Origin: Desulfobacteraceae bacterium
Lineage (GTDB): Bacteria; Desulfobacterota; Desulfobacteria; Desulfobacterales; Desulfobacteraceae
Assembly (NCBI GenBank): GCA_024225635.1
Contig: JAAEMK010001066.1
Location: 1-42,012 of the forward strand
Length of the DNA: 42,012 bases
Direction of reading: 5' to 3'
Shown: piece by piece, positions 8,721-16,453 of the stretch
How positions within the stretch are numbered: the stretch's first letter is position 1
Layout: each line of letters opens with the position of its first letter
The notes under the pieces: generated by a model
Seen by the model: only the letters and a program-made list of their open reading frames with translations
Database searches by the model: none
What the model was told of the DNA's origin: nothing
Position numbers and translations under genes: made by a program

Positions 8721-9806
8721 CTACTTTATCCCGCCCTCATACACACGTTCCATGAACTTGTCCAGGATATCCATCACCTGAAGCATGCTTTCGATCTCCA
8801 CATGTTCATCCTCGGCATGGGCGGTCATGATTCCATGGGGTCCCCAGATGATGCCGGGGATGCCAAAGTCGCTCAGGAACCTGGCATCGCTTGCGCCGTG
8901 TTCATACCCGGTTTCAGCTCCCGGTATAAGTGAGAGTAGGGTTTGAAGATAGGGGGTGTCTTCTCCCCTGAACAGGGGCTCTTTTTCCTCGATGGTAACC
9001 GTGGACGTGGTGACCTTGTCGATCTCTGCCAGGATGGCATCCGGATCGTCGTTTTCGGTATACCGTATGTCCAGCACGGCATGGGCGGTTTCACACACCT
9101 GGTTTACCGATTTTCCTCCCTGGATGATGCCTGTGTTCAGGGTCTTGTGCCAGTGGCCGGGGGTGTCTTCCGTAAACAGGGAACGCACCCTTGTGAGGTC
9201 GTCCACCAGGATGTCGATGGCATTTATTCCGAGCCAGGGCTTGGCGCCGTGGGCCGCTTTTCCCCGGGCCGTGAGCTTGAGATCGAGGATTCCCTTCTCC
9301 TTGGTGATGATCTTTTTGGGCTCTCCGCCGTCCAGGGCGATGGAAAAGTCCGCCTTGATACTTTTAAGGTTGTGCCTGGCCCCGTCATATCCCCCTGTTT
9401 CCTCATCCCCGGTCAGGAGAATACCAAAGGGAAGGCTTTCCTGGCCCCGGCCGTTTTCTTCAAGCCTTGCCATCCATTGTTTCAACAAAACCAGGCTGAG
9501 GGCCACGGCATACTTGTCGTCAACGCTTCCCCTGCCGTATAGCTTTCCATCCTTTTCCACCGGTTCGAACATGGTATCCGGGCCGTCCACAACGTCAAAG
9601 TGGGCCATGAGAAGAACCGGCGCGAAACCGGTTTTCGGTGTGACAATAATCGAGGGGATGGCGTTGTTGTTCACCCGGGTACACTTAACCCCAAGGTCGG
9701 TTATGTATGATTCGATGAAATCCGCGCATCGATCCAATTCGTCAGGTTTTGATGCGATGGTCTTGAACCGCATCAGGTCTTTTAACAATGATATCACTTC
9801 ACCCAT
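8721..9806 (-). CDS. M20 family metallopeptidase / deacylase
   Basis: A 361-residue zinc hydrolase of the M20 (ArgE/DapE/carboxypeptidase G2) family, probably cytoplasmic. Visible metal and catalytic motifs are 'MAHFDVVD' (H69, D71), 'GRGSVDDK' (bridging Asp96 or Asp97), 'TGDEETGG' (E135/E136) and a C-terminal His in 'TAHAEDEHVE'. The dimerisation lid appears as an insertion with 'KAAHGAKPWLGINAI' at about 185-200. Such enzymes cleave dipeptides or N-acyl amino acids. The context (a lone gene before a DRE-TIM enzyme) does not settle the substrate. The start is supported by AGGAGAG about six bases upstream. The family call is firm; the substrate is unknown. Confidence 0.9.
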   Translation of the reverse strand: MGEVISLLKDLMRFKTIASKPDELDRCADFIESYITDLGVKCTRVNNNAIPSIIVTPKTGFAPVLLMAHFDVVDGPDTMFEPVEKDGKLYGRGSVDDKYAVALSLVLLKQWMARLEENGRGQESLPFGILLTGDEETGGYDGARHNLKSIKADFSIALDGGEPKKIITKEKGILDLKLTARGKAAHGAKPWLGINAIDILVDDLTRVRSLFTEDTPGHWHKTLNTGIIQGGKSVNQVCETAHAVLDIRYTENDDPDAILAEIDKVTTSTVTIEEKEPLFRGEDTPYLQTLLSLIPGAETGYEHGASDARFLSDFGIPGIIWGPHGIMTAHAEDEHVEIESMLQVMDILDKFMERVYEGGIK

Positions 9807-9900
9807 GGAGACTCTCCTGTATTTTTAGTTCCTGTTCTATTCATTCTCGGCTGTTCAAAGTCGGGAGCAGTCACGTATAATGACTTGTAAATGGTGTTGT

Positions 9901-11061
9901 CTATTTCATCCGGCCGGTTGTGTCAATATCATTTCCTTTGGAGCAGGCGGCGGCAATGGCCTGGATTTCGTCTTTTTCGAGCCTGCGGCCCAACCGGGCG
10001 CTGCTGTTTTTTATCTCCCTGGTGACGGCATTGATCGCCATGGGATCGCAGGCGATTCCATGCTGGTCAAGGTATTGGTTCACAAGCTTTTTTCCGCACA
10101 GGACATTGATGAAAAACCGTTGTTCACGGCTGATGCCAAACCCTGCCCCCCCGTGGGTTCCGGCCACATGGGTCTTTACCCCGGCACCGAAAAAAGGGGT
10201 GTTGTAGGTGAGAAGGGCGTGGCCGGTCTGGTCTTTGCAAATGGTGTCGATGTATTGGTAATAGGCCTTGAAGGTGTCCACATCCTCCAGGTTGAGGCCG
10301 AGGGCATATCCCTGGTCTTTCAGCACCCTTGCCGTGGTGTAGAGGTCGGCAAGCCCGTTCCTTTCCCCCAGGCCCAGCACCGAGGCTTCAACCACGGTCG
10401 CGCCCGCCGTAACGCCCATGACCGTGTTGGCCGACGCCATGCCCAGATCGTTGTGGCAGTGGATGCTGAGGCGGGTGCCGGACCCGTTGGCAAGCCGGGA
10501 GATGGGGAGAATGGTTTCATGGATCTGGTTCGGTCCCATGATGCCCGAAGTGTCGGGCAGGGAGAGAATGTCAATGGAGAGTTCCTTTATCAGGTATCGG
10601 GCGGCCTTTGACAGAAACCCGGAATCCGTCCGTCCCATGTCCAGGATGGCAAGGGATATGCAAGCCCCGGGACAGTGCTTCCTGATTCGTTCCACGGACG
10701 CTGCCACGGTTTCAAAGATTCGGCCCGGCTCCTTGTTCCAGTCTTCCTGCCGTACATGGGCATGGAGGTGGAAATCCATGGTGCCGGTTTGGGCCAGGAT
10801 GTCCGCATCCTCCGGGCAGGCCCGTCCCATGGCCGCGATCCTGGTGGTAAACCCGCGCTTCCGGGCATGATGGATCAGTTGTTTCAGTTTATCCTGCTCA
10901 GACACATGGGCCGGGGGGTAGCCGGCCTGGCAGATGTCCATGCCAAGGGCCGCCTGGAATTCGAGCACGGTTCGGGCCTGATCAGGGGAGAACACGATGC
11001 CCCTGTGCTGCATGCCTTCCCTCAGGGTCTCGTCGATGATGCGGATTTCGGTTTTTTTCAT
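9901..11061 (-). CDS. DRE-TIM metallolyase, isopropylmalate/homocitrate synthase-like
   Basis: A 386-residue TIM-barrel enzyme of the HMG-CoA-lyase-like/2-isopropylmalate synthase superfamily. The N-terminal motif reads 'IDETLREGMQ' (residues 9-18) instead of the usual D-x-T-L-R-D-G-x-Q. The metal-binding HCHND is in 'LSIHCHNDLGMASAN', and 'GLGERNGLADL' matches the usual GxGERxGN region. It lacks the C-terminal LeuA regulatory domain, so leucine synthesis is unlikely to be its main role. Candidates are homocitrate synthase, a citramalate-type synthase, or Re-citrate synthase, which is used by some anaerobes and belongs to this superfamily. I cannot choose from the sequence alone. AAAGGA lies about nine bases before the ATG. 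The gene diverges from the riboswitch-controlled B12 operon. Confidence 0.85.
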   Translation of the reverse strand: MKKTEIRIIDETLREGMQHRGIVFSPDQARTVLEFQAALGMDICQAGYPPAHVSEQDKLKQLIHHARKRGFTTRIAAMGRACPEDADILAQTGTMDFHLHAHVRQEDWNKEPGRIFETVAASVERIRKHCPGACISLAILDMGRTDSGFLSKAARYLIKELSIDILSLPDTSGIMGPNQIHETILPISRLANGSGTRLSIHCHNDLGMASANTVMGVTAGATVVEASVLGLGERNGLADLYTTARVLKDQGYALGLNLEDVDTFKAYYQYIDTICKDQTGHALLTYNTPFFGAGVKTHVAGTHGGAGFGISREQRFFINVLCGKKLVNQYLDQHGIACDPMAINAVTREIKNSSARLGRRLEKDEIQAIAAACSKGNDIDTTGRMK

Positions 11062-11204
11062 GGGTCTCTTTTCCTTTGCCGCGTTTTTTGGGGGTTGACG
11101 ATAATTTGCCAGAGTATATCCCTAAACGCTTTCCATGGTAAGAAAAAACTTAGATTTTTCAGGACTGTCCGGCTTTTGGGCAGGGCCCATTTCCTACTTC
11201 CCAC

Positions 11205-11234
11205 TTGACATCGGGTCAGGGGTTGATCTATGTA
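11205..11234 (+). promoter_or_regulatory. Sigma70-type promoter of the cobalamin operon
   Basis: TTGACA (11205-11210) is separated by 18 bp from TATGTA (11229-11234). The predicted transcription start at about 11241 coincides with the first paired base of the cobalamin riboswitch, which supports the assignment. Confidence 0.6.
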
Positions 11235-11240
11235 GGACGG

Positions 11241-11402
11241 GTCAGGCGCTCTTAACGAGCATAAAAGGGAATCCGGTGAAATTCCGGAACGGGCCCGCCG
11301 CTGTAATTGGGGACGAACGCCGCAGGATGTCACTTTCGGAGTGTGAGCCGAAGGGAAGGCGCGGTTATTAGGATGATCCAGGAGTCAGAAGACCTGCCTG
11401 AC
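11241..11402 (+). ncRNA. Cobalamin riboswitch
   Basis: Closing stem P1 is GTCAGGC (11241-11247) with GCCTGAC (11396-11402). The hallmark B12-box elements are present: 'AAAGGGAATCCGGTG' with its hairpin partner, 'GGGCCCGCCGCTGTAA', and the 3' conserved 'CAGAAGACCTGCC'. The aptamer is followed about 60 nt later by an intrinsic terminator and then by a cobaltochelatase gene, so it most likely acts by premature termination when adenosylcobalamin is bound. Confidence 0.95.
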
Positions 11403-11462
11403 GGTTTGTGTCTCCCCGCGGATCAGGGATGGCATCAGTATTTTCAGGATAAGAAAAGGGAT

Positions 11463-11498
11463 ACCCTGAATCGATTTTGATCGGTTCGGGGTTTTTTT
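11463..11498 (+). terminator. Riboswitch expression-platform terminator
   Basis: An 11-bp stem (11463-11473 with 11482-11492, including two G-T pairs, loop 11474-11481) is followed by seven T (11492-11498). It lies between the cobalamin aptamer and the first gene, which is the position expected for ligand-dependent attenuation. Confidence 0.85.
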
Positions 11499-11545
11499 AT
11501 TGCTTCGAACTCTTTTGTTGAATTTATTTACGAAGAGGAAAAACA

Positions 11546-12421
11546 ATGCAAAAAAAAGTTGTCTCGTTTCTTACCATCGTCCTGTTGCTGCTGCCGGCCC
11601 TTGCCCTTGCCCATGGCCATGACCGTCCGGAGAAGAAGGGCATCCTGCTGGTTGCCTTTGGTTCCAGTGTTCCGGAGGCCCGGGTATCTTTCGACAACAT
11701 CGACAAAACCGTAAAAGCAACCTTCAAGGGAATGACCGTTCGATGGGCTTACACCTCGGCCATCATCCGGAACAAGCTGGCCAAACAGGGGGAAGTGCTG
11801 GACAGCGTTGCCATGGCTCTTGCAAAAATGACGGACGAAGGGTTCACCCACGTGGCGGTACAGTCCCTGCACACCATCCGTGGAGAAGAGTATGACGATC
11901 TCACAAGGACTGCCCGGGCCTTTGAAGGCATGCCCAACGGCATTCAGCATATCGTGATCGGTACGCCCATGATTTCCAGCCAGGCGGATATCGAAGCCGT
12001 GGCCCAGGCCATTATCAGCAACATTCCCAAAAAGAGAAAACCGGGTGAGGCAGTGGTGCTCATGGGACACGGAACCCCCCATCCTTCCAACGCCTTTTAC
12101 GCAGCCATGATGTTCAACCTCCAGAAGATCGATCCCAATATCTTTGTTGGTACGGTTGAAGGCTCACCTGAAATTGACGACATCAAGGCGCTGCTGGCGA
12201 AAAACAAGATCAAGAGCGCCTATCTTATTCCCTTCATGTCCGTTGCCGGGGATCACGCCCGGAACGACATGGCCGGAGACGAGGACGATTCCTGGAAGTC
12301 GATCCTGACAAAAGCGGGCATCGACTGCAAGACGGTCCTCAAGGGAACCGCTGAATACGACAACATGGTTTCCATCTGGGTCAAGCACCTGGCCCAGGCC
12401 CTGGAGCACTTCAAGGGATAG
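11546..12421 (+). CDS. cbiK: Secreted sirohydrochlorin cobaltochelatase CbiK
   Basis: A 291-residue class II chelatase that inserts Co2+ (or Fe2+) into sirohydrochlorin in the anaerobic cobalamin pathway. A signal peptide (about 1-22, cleavage after ALALA) precedes the mature HGHDRPEK... sequence. Without it the length equals the cytoplasmic CbiK family. Metal and catalytic residues align with Salmonella CbiK H145, E175 and H207 at a constant offset of 30: H175 ('MGHGTPH'), E205 ('VEGSPE') and H237 ('AGDHARND'). Periplasmic CbiK forms are known from Desulfovibrio, where a separate cytoplasmic copy also exists. It is the first gene behind the cobalamin riboswitch. Why a cobaltochelatase acts outside the cytoplasm is unsettled; heme or iron handling has been suggested. 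AGAGGAAA precedes the ATG. Confidence 0.93.
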   Translation: MQKKVVSFLTIVLLLLPALALAHGHDRPEKKGILLVAFGSSVPEARVSFDNIDKTVKATFKGMTVRWAYTSAIIRNKLAKQGEVLDSVAMALAKMTDEGFTHVAVQSLHTIRGEEYDDLTRTARAFEGMPNGIQHIVIGTPMISSQADIEAVAQAIISNIPKKRKPGEAVVLMGHGTPHPSNAFYAAMMFNLQKIDPNIFVGTVEGSPEIDDIKALLAKNKIKSAYLIPFMSVAGDHARNDMAGDEDDSWKSILTKAGIDCKTVLKGTAEYDNMVSIWVKHLAQALEHFKG

Positions 12422-12433
12422 TTTATAGATATG

Positions 12434-12461
12434 GGGTCGGGCTTTTGCACAAGCCTGGCCC
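12434..12461. repeat. GGGGTC-family palindrome between cbiK and the repeat-protein gene
   Basis: GGGTCGGGCTT (12434-12444) pairs over 11 bp, including two G-T pairs, with AAGCCTGGCCC (12451-12461) around a 6-nt loop. The arm shares the GGGGTC[A/G]GGCTT core seen at 13549-13576 and 32860-33040. It starts 13 nt after the cbiK stop and could shape expression of the genes behind it. Confidence 0.55.
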
Positions 12462-12506
12462 TGTTGACCTTCAATCCATCCCCGGAACATAAACAAGGAG
12501 TAAATC

Positions 12507-12809
12507 ATGAACAGTGACCATGTATTGAAGATTAAAAGGGCCGGCGCCATGGGCGACGGCACAGGTTCGTTTCCCGTCTACACCATGAGGGACGGTTATC
12601 TCTTCAGGACGGTTGCCCATCCCATGGGCTGGTCGGAGTATCCGGATTACAAACTTGGAGAGGATGGGAAACTTTATCGGACAAAATACCATCTCCACGG
12701 CATGGGGAAACTCCCCGAGTATGAGTTTGGAAAGGATGGAAAGCTTTATCGCACGGAAAACCATTTGGAGGGCCCCGGCAGCGAGCCTGATTTTGAAATC
12801 GTTGACTGA
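12507..12809 (+). CDS. Small 24-residue-repeat protein in the cobalamin operon
   Basis: A 100-residue protein I cannot assign to a named family. After about 22 residues it consists of three consecutive copies of a 23-24-residue unit plus the start of a fourth. The unit pattern is P-x-Y-x(5)-D-G-x-L-[YF]-R-T-x-x-H-x(3)-G followed by a Gly-rich turn. It is seen as 'DGYLFRTVAHPMG', 'DGKLYRTKYHLHG' and 'DGKLYRTENHLEG'. There is no signal peptide, Cys or membrane segment. Aromatic-Gly-Arg units suggest a small beta-repeat fold. AAGGAG lies seven bases before the ATG. Being co-transcribed between cbiK and cobO behind the riboswitch suggests a link with corrinoid or metal handling, but that is inference from position only. 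Confidence 0.85.
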   Translation: MNSDHVLKIKRAGAMGDGTGSFPVYTMRDGYLFRTVAHPMGWSEYPDYKLGEDGKLYRTKYHLHGMGKLPEYEFGKDGKLYRTENHLEGPGSEPDFEIVD

Positions 12810-12868
12810 ATATTTAAAAACCCATGTCCCGCCGGCAGGAAGGGTGATACAGGAGAAACCAACCCACC

Positions 12869-13390
12869 ATGGATAGTGAATTACTGATAGTCAATACAGG
12901 ATATGGAAAAGGAAAAACCACTGCGGCACTTGGGCTGGCCATGCGGGCCCTGGGCCACGGCTACAGGGTGTGCATCATTCAATTCATGAAGGGAAGCTGG
13001 GAGTACGGTGAATTGATCTCTGCCGACCGGTTTGGCGACAACCTGGATTTCCATGTGATGGGAAGGGGATTTACCTGGCAATCCGACAACATTGAAAAGG
13101 ACCGGGAAACCGCCGTGAATGCCTGGAACAAGGCCAAGGAGATCATTTCATCGGGGGTGCATAAGGTGGTGATCCTGGACGAACTCACCTATCTGATGCT
13201 TTTCAATTTCATCGACACCAAGGAGGCCGTCGCCTTTTTAGGGGATAAAAACAGGAAAAGCCATGTGGTGGTAACCGGAAGGGACGCCCCCCGGGCCCTC
13301 ATTGATGCGGCCGACCTGGTGACCGAGATGAAGGAGGTGAAGCATCCCTACAAGTCCGGAATCATGGCCCAGAAGGGCATTGAATTCTAA
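12869..13390 (+). CDS. cobO: Cob(I)alamin adenosyltransferase (CobO/BtuR type)
   Basis: A 173-residue ATP:corrinoid adenosyltransferase that makes the upper axial ligand of adenosylcobalamin. The P-loop is 'GYGKGKTTAALG' at 11-22. Further family features are 'ALGHGYRVCIIQFMKGSW' and the Walker B-like 'VVILDELTYL', and the C-terminal 'EVKHPYKSGIMAQKGIEF' is typical of BtuR/CobA. The length is normal for the family. The gene is third in the riboswitch operon, so its product would remake the ligand that shuts the operon down. An AGGAG sits about 11 bases before the ATG. No other corrin-ring genes are in the window. Confidence 0.95.
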   Translation: MDSELLIVNTGYGKGKTTAALGLAMRALGHGYRVCIIQFMKGSWEYGELISADRFGDNLDFHVMGRGFTWQSDNIEKDRETAVNAWNKAKEIISSGVHKVVILDELTYLMLFNFIDTKEAVAFLGDKNRKSHVVVTGRDAPRALIDAADLVTEMKEVKHPYKSGIMAQKGIEF

Positions 13391-13428
13391 GTGGTCTCAC
13401 ACCGCTTTGGGGTCTCCTTACAATCGCC

Positions 13429-13457
13429 TTGACATCCCGGGTGCTTCCCTATACGAT
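13429..13457 (+). promoter_or_regulatory. Sigma70-like promoter upstream of the dehydrogenase
   Basis: TTGACA (13429-13434) and TACGAT (13452-13457) are separated by 17 bp; TATACG at 13450 is an alternative -10. The promoter lies 39 bp after cobO and about 135 bp before the dehydrogenase ATG, and would separate the two transcription units. Confidence 0.5.
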
Positions 13458-13548
13458 TTTTGGTATTCACCTTTTGAACTATCGCTTTGAAGGACCGGGA
13501 GTGGCTTGTTTCAAGGAGAGCCCGGACCCATGTGTTTGCAACAAGTGC

Positions 13549-13576
13549 AATAAGCTAATAAGCCAGGCCTGACCCC
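13549..13576 (-). repeat. Dispersed GGGGTC repeat, minus-strand copy
   Basis: Read on the minus strand, this is GGGGTCAGGCCTGGC followed by TTATTAGCTTATT. It matches the plus-strand copy at 33013-33040 in about 24 of 28 positions. It lies just before the ribosome site of the dehydrogenase (AAGGAGG at about 13582). It is one member of the repeat family described at 32860-33149. Confidence 0.65.
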
Positions 13577-13592
13577 AATATAAGGAGGCGTC

Positions 13593-14756
13593 ATGGATTT
13601 CAAACTCTCCACGGAGCATGAGATGCTGCAACGGGCCGTCCGGGAATTCGCGGTCAAAAAGATCGCTCCCAGGGCCGACGCCTGGGACCGGGAGCACTAT
13701 TTTCCCTATGGGGAAGCGGTGAAGCCCATGGGAGAGCTGGGGTTCTTCGGGACCGTCATCCCCGAGGAATTCGGGGGCGAGGACATGGGCTGGCTTGCCG
13801 CCATGATCGTCACCGAGGAGATCGCAAGGGCCTCATCCTCCCTCAGGGTTCAGGTCAACATGCAGATGGTGGGATGCGCCTATACCATTTTGACCCATGG
13901 CACCCGGGAGGCAAAGGAGCGATACATCGAAAAGCTTTGCTCGGCAGACTACCTGGGAGGTTTTGCCATCACCGAGCCGGACGCGGGCTCCGATCTCATG
14001 GCCATGGGCTCAACGGCGGTTGAGAAAGACGGTCATTTTTTGCTCAACGGCTCCAAGACCTGGATATCCAACGCAAGTGTCGCCGATGTCATCATCTACT
14101 ATGCCTACACCGACCGTTCAAAGGGGAGCAAGGGCTTGTCCGCCTTTGTGATCGAACCTAAAAACTACAAGGGCGTCAGCACCTCCACCCTGGAAAAGAT
14201 GGGCTCCCACTCCGCTCCCACCGGGGAGATCTTCCTGGACAATGTCAGGGTGCCTAAAGCCAATCTCCTTGGAAAGCCCGGAGACGGGGCAAAGATCGTT
14301 TTCAGCTCGTTGAACCACACCCGGCTTTCGGCGGCGGCGGGCGGGGTGGGCCTTGCCCAGGCCTGTCTCGATGCCACCGTGGGCTACTGCAACCAGCGAA
14401 AACAGTTCGGCAGGAAGATAGGCGAGTTTCAGATGAACCAGGACATGATCGCCCAAATGTCCACCGGCATCGAGGCGTCAAGGATGCTGGTCTACCGGGC
14501 CGCCTGGGCAAAGGACCAGGGACGGTTGAACAATGGGCTGGACGTGGCCCAGGCCAAGTATCTGGCCGGGGAGACCGTGACCCGGTGCGCAAGGTATGCC
14601 ATGGCCATCCTCGGGGCCTACGGTTATTCCACCGAGTATCCGGTGGCGCGGTACTACCGGGATGCCCCCACTTATTCCATGGTGGAAGGGTCCGCAAACA
14701 TCTGTAAGTGGATCATCGCCCTGGACCGGCTCGGGGTGAGAAAGGCAAACCGATAG
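13593..14756 (+). CDS. gdh: Glutaryl-CoA dehydrogenase, probably non-decarboxylating
   Basis: A 387-residue FAD acyl-CoA dehydrogenase. Visible features are 'FAITEPDAGSD' (flavin binding), 'TWISNAS', 'RKQFG' and the catalytic base Glu365 in 'MVEGSANI'. It closely resembles, from memory, the Desulfococcus multivorans enzyme, including the end VRKANR. Arg85 aligns with the gamma-carboxylate-binding Arg94 of human glutaryl-CoA dehydrogenase. The decarboxylating human enzyme has Tyr369 and Glu87 where this protein has Val364 and Ala78. Loss of that pair fits oxidation of glutaryl-CoA to glutaconyl-CoA without CO2 release. Downstream decarboxylase genes (gcdA, biotin carrier) support this. Such enzymes act late in anaerobic aromatic and dicarboxylate degradation. 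AAGGAGG precedes the ATG. Confidence 0.9.
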   Translation: MDFKLSTEHEMLQRAVREFAVKKIAPRADAWDREHYFPYGEAVKPMGELGFFGTVIPEEFGGEDMGWLAAMIVTEEIARASSSLRVQVNMQMVGCAYTILTHGTREAKERYIEKLCSADYLGGFAITEPDAGSDLMAMGSTAVEKDGHFLLNGSKTWISNASVADVIIYYAYTDRSKGSKGLSAFVIEPKNYKGVSTSTLEKMGSHSAPTGEIFLDNVRVPKANLLGKPGDGAKIVFSSLNHTRLSAAAGGVGLAQACLDATVGYCNQRKQFGRKIGEFQMNQDMIAQMSTGIEASRMLVYRAAWAKDQGRLNNGLDVAQAKYLAGETVTRCARYAMAILGAYGYSTEYPVARYYRDAPTYSMVEGSANICKWIIALDRLGVRKANR

Positions 14757-14821
14757 ATATCGCAAGATGTTAAAAAAAATACGTGCTTTTGGCCGAAGAT
14801 GCTGGTATTTATTGGGTCGGA

Positions 14822-14845
14822 CCCGATATCGTAGTCGGGATTTTT
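14822..14845 (+). terminator. Weak terminator or attenuator after gdh
   Basis: CCCGA (14822-14826) pairs with TCGGG (14835-14839) and is followed by ATTTTT. It lies between gdh and the TRAP genes and may lower, without stopping, read-through into dctP. Confidence 0.4.
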
Positions 14846-14881
14846 CCTGGGGTTTAATCTGGTAAATCAAGGAGTTAATTA

Positions 14882-15934
14882 ATGGCTGGCAAGGATCGAA
14901 CGGGGAGATTATTTCTGACAATTATACTGGCGGTTATCATGGCCGGGCTGGTCTACTCCCCCTCGTTTGCAGGGAAGAAAAAGATCAACATCCGCTTCAG
15001 CACCTGGCATGTTCCCGCCGGGGCCGACGTTCAGAAGCTGTGGATTCCCATGCTCGAGGAGATGAAAAAGAGAAGTAATGGCCGCATCACCTATTCAATA
15101 TATTCCGGCGGCGCCCTTGGCAAGGGGCCCGACCATTTTGATATCGTCAAGACCGGGCTCTCCGACATGGGCTATGCCACCCTGAGCTGGACCCCGGGCC
15201 GTTTTCCCCTGACAGACGTGCTGTCATCCCCCATTGTCTGTCCCGCCAAGTGGAAGGGCGCCGAGGCGGGCATGGCCATGTACGACAAAATGCTGAGCCC
15301 GGAGTTCAAGGATGTGAAGGTGCTTCACATCAACAATTGCGTCATGGCCCATTTGTGGACCACCAAACGGGTGACGCGCCTCGAGGATATGAAAGGGATG
15401 AAGATCCGCAGTCCCGGCGGGCTCCAGACCCGGGCGATCCAGGCCCTGGGCGCAACCCCCGTGTTCATGCCCCTGGGGGATGTCTACCTTTCCATGGAGA
15501 CCGGTGTGATCGACGGTGTAGTCACCTGTCCGGCCCTGGTAAAGGCGTTCAAGCTCAATGAGGTGGCGAAGTACGGGGTGCCCACATCATTCGGCTGCGT
15601 GTCCGAGGGACTGTTTGTCAACAAGCGGTTCTGGAAAAGGGTGCCGGAGGACCTCAAACCCTTGATCGAATCCGTGGGCAGGGATGCCTACAAGATCGCG
15701 GGCATCTTTGACGAAACCTGGTATGATTCCATCATGGCGGAATTCAAGACCGCCATGGAGATCAACCCCCTGTCCGAAGCCGAGCAGAAGCGCTGGGATG
15801 AACGCTTCAGCAAGATGCTTGCCGCCTGGGCAGGAGAGCTCGAGGCAAAGGGCCTGCCCGCAAAAAAGGCCCTGACCACCTTTAAGGAGGAGCTTGGCAA
15901 GGTGGGCGTGGGATTCAATGCCTGCCCGTTCTAA
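14882..15934 (+). CDS. dctP: TRAP transporter solute-binding protein (DctP)
   Basis: A 350-residue periplasmic binding protein of a tripartite ATP-independent transporter. A signal peptide (about 1-31, hydrophobic core LTIILAVIMAGLV, then SFAGKKK) precedes the DctP fold. The carboxylate-binding Arg is expected in 'MKGMKIRSPGG'. Also typical are 'GAKYGVPTSFG'-like and 'GVIDGVVTCP' segments. AAGGAG precedes ATG 14882. The location between glutaryl-CoA dehydrogenase and glutaconyl-CoA decarboxylase genes suggests that a dicarboxylate such as glutarate, or an aromatic acid, is the substrate. This is inferred from neighbours only. Confidence 0.93.
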   Translation: MAGKDRTGRLFLTIILAVIMAGLVYSPSFAGKKKINIRFSTWHVPAGADVQKLWIPMLEEMKKRSNGRITYSIYSGGALGKGPDHFDIVKTGLSDMGYATLSWTPGRFPLTDVLSSPIVCPAKWKGAEAGMAMYDKMLSPEFKDVKVLHINNCVMAHLWTTKRVTRLEDMKGMKIRSPGGLQTRAIQALGATPVFMPLGDVYLSMETGVIDGVVTCPALVKAFKLNEVAKYGVPTSFGCVSEGLFVNKRFWKRVPEDLKPLIESVGRDAYKIAGIFDETWYDSIMAEFKTAMEINPLSEAEQKRWDERFSKMLAAWAGELEAKGLPAKKALTTFKEELGKVGVGFNACPF

Positions 15935-16442
15935 CAGCTTGTTTATCACGATGAAACGCTGGATACACCGCCTCACCGGCTGGGCCCTGAACCTTGGCAT
16001 GGGCTGGGTGGTGGTGATGATGGTTCTTACCACCGTGGATGTGGCGGGCCGGTATTTCTTTTCAAAGCCCGTGCCCGGCGCCATCGAGCTGAGTTCCTTC
16101 ATGCTTGGGATCTTCGGCATGCTTGGAATGGCCTATACCCATCAAAAGGGCGCCAACGTCCGGGTCACCATGGTTACCCGGGCGCTGCCCCCTGTTGCCG
16201 CAAACCTTCTGGATATCCTGACATCCCTCCTCACCCTCCAGGTGGTGGGGATGCTGGCATGGTACGGCATGGTCATGGGTGTGGAGGAGTACCACGCAAA
16301 AACCACCACCGACACCCTGGCCATTCCCCTTTATCCACTTCAATTTCTGCTGGCCCTGGGCGCTTTGTTCCTGGGGCTTGAGATTCTGGTCAACCTTTGC
16401 GAGTCCGTCAACAATGTATTTAAAAATCAAAAGAACGGTTAG
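15918..16442 (+). CDS. dctQ: TRAP transporter small permease (DctQ)
   Basis: A four-helix membrane subunit that joins the binding protein to the large permease. Hydrophobic segments are visible at 'GMGWVVVMMVLTTVDVAG', 'FMLGIFGMLGMAY', 'LLDILTSLLTLQVVGMLAWYG' and 'LQFLLALGALFLGLEILV', as expected for DctQ. The start is uncertain. ATG 15918 (174 residues) overlaps the dctP end by 17 bp and suggests coupling. ATG 15951 (163 residues) begins 16 bp after the dctP stop. The open frame reaches back to a TTG at 15894. None has a strong ribosome site. Confidence 0.9.
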   Translation: MPARSNSLFITMKRWIHRLTGWALNLGMGWVVVMMVLTTVDVAGRYFFSKPVPGAIELSSFMLGIFGMLGMAYTHQKGANVRVTMVTRALPPVAANLLDILTSLLTLQVVGMLAWYGMVMGVEEYHAKTTTDTLAIPLYPLQFLLALGALFLGLEILVNLCESVNNVFKNQKNG

Positions 16443-16453
16443 GGGACGCTGAT

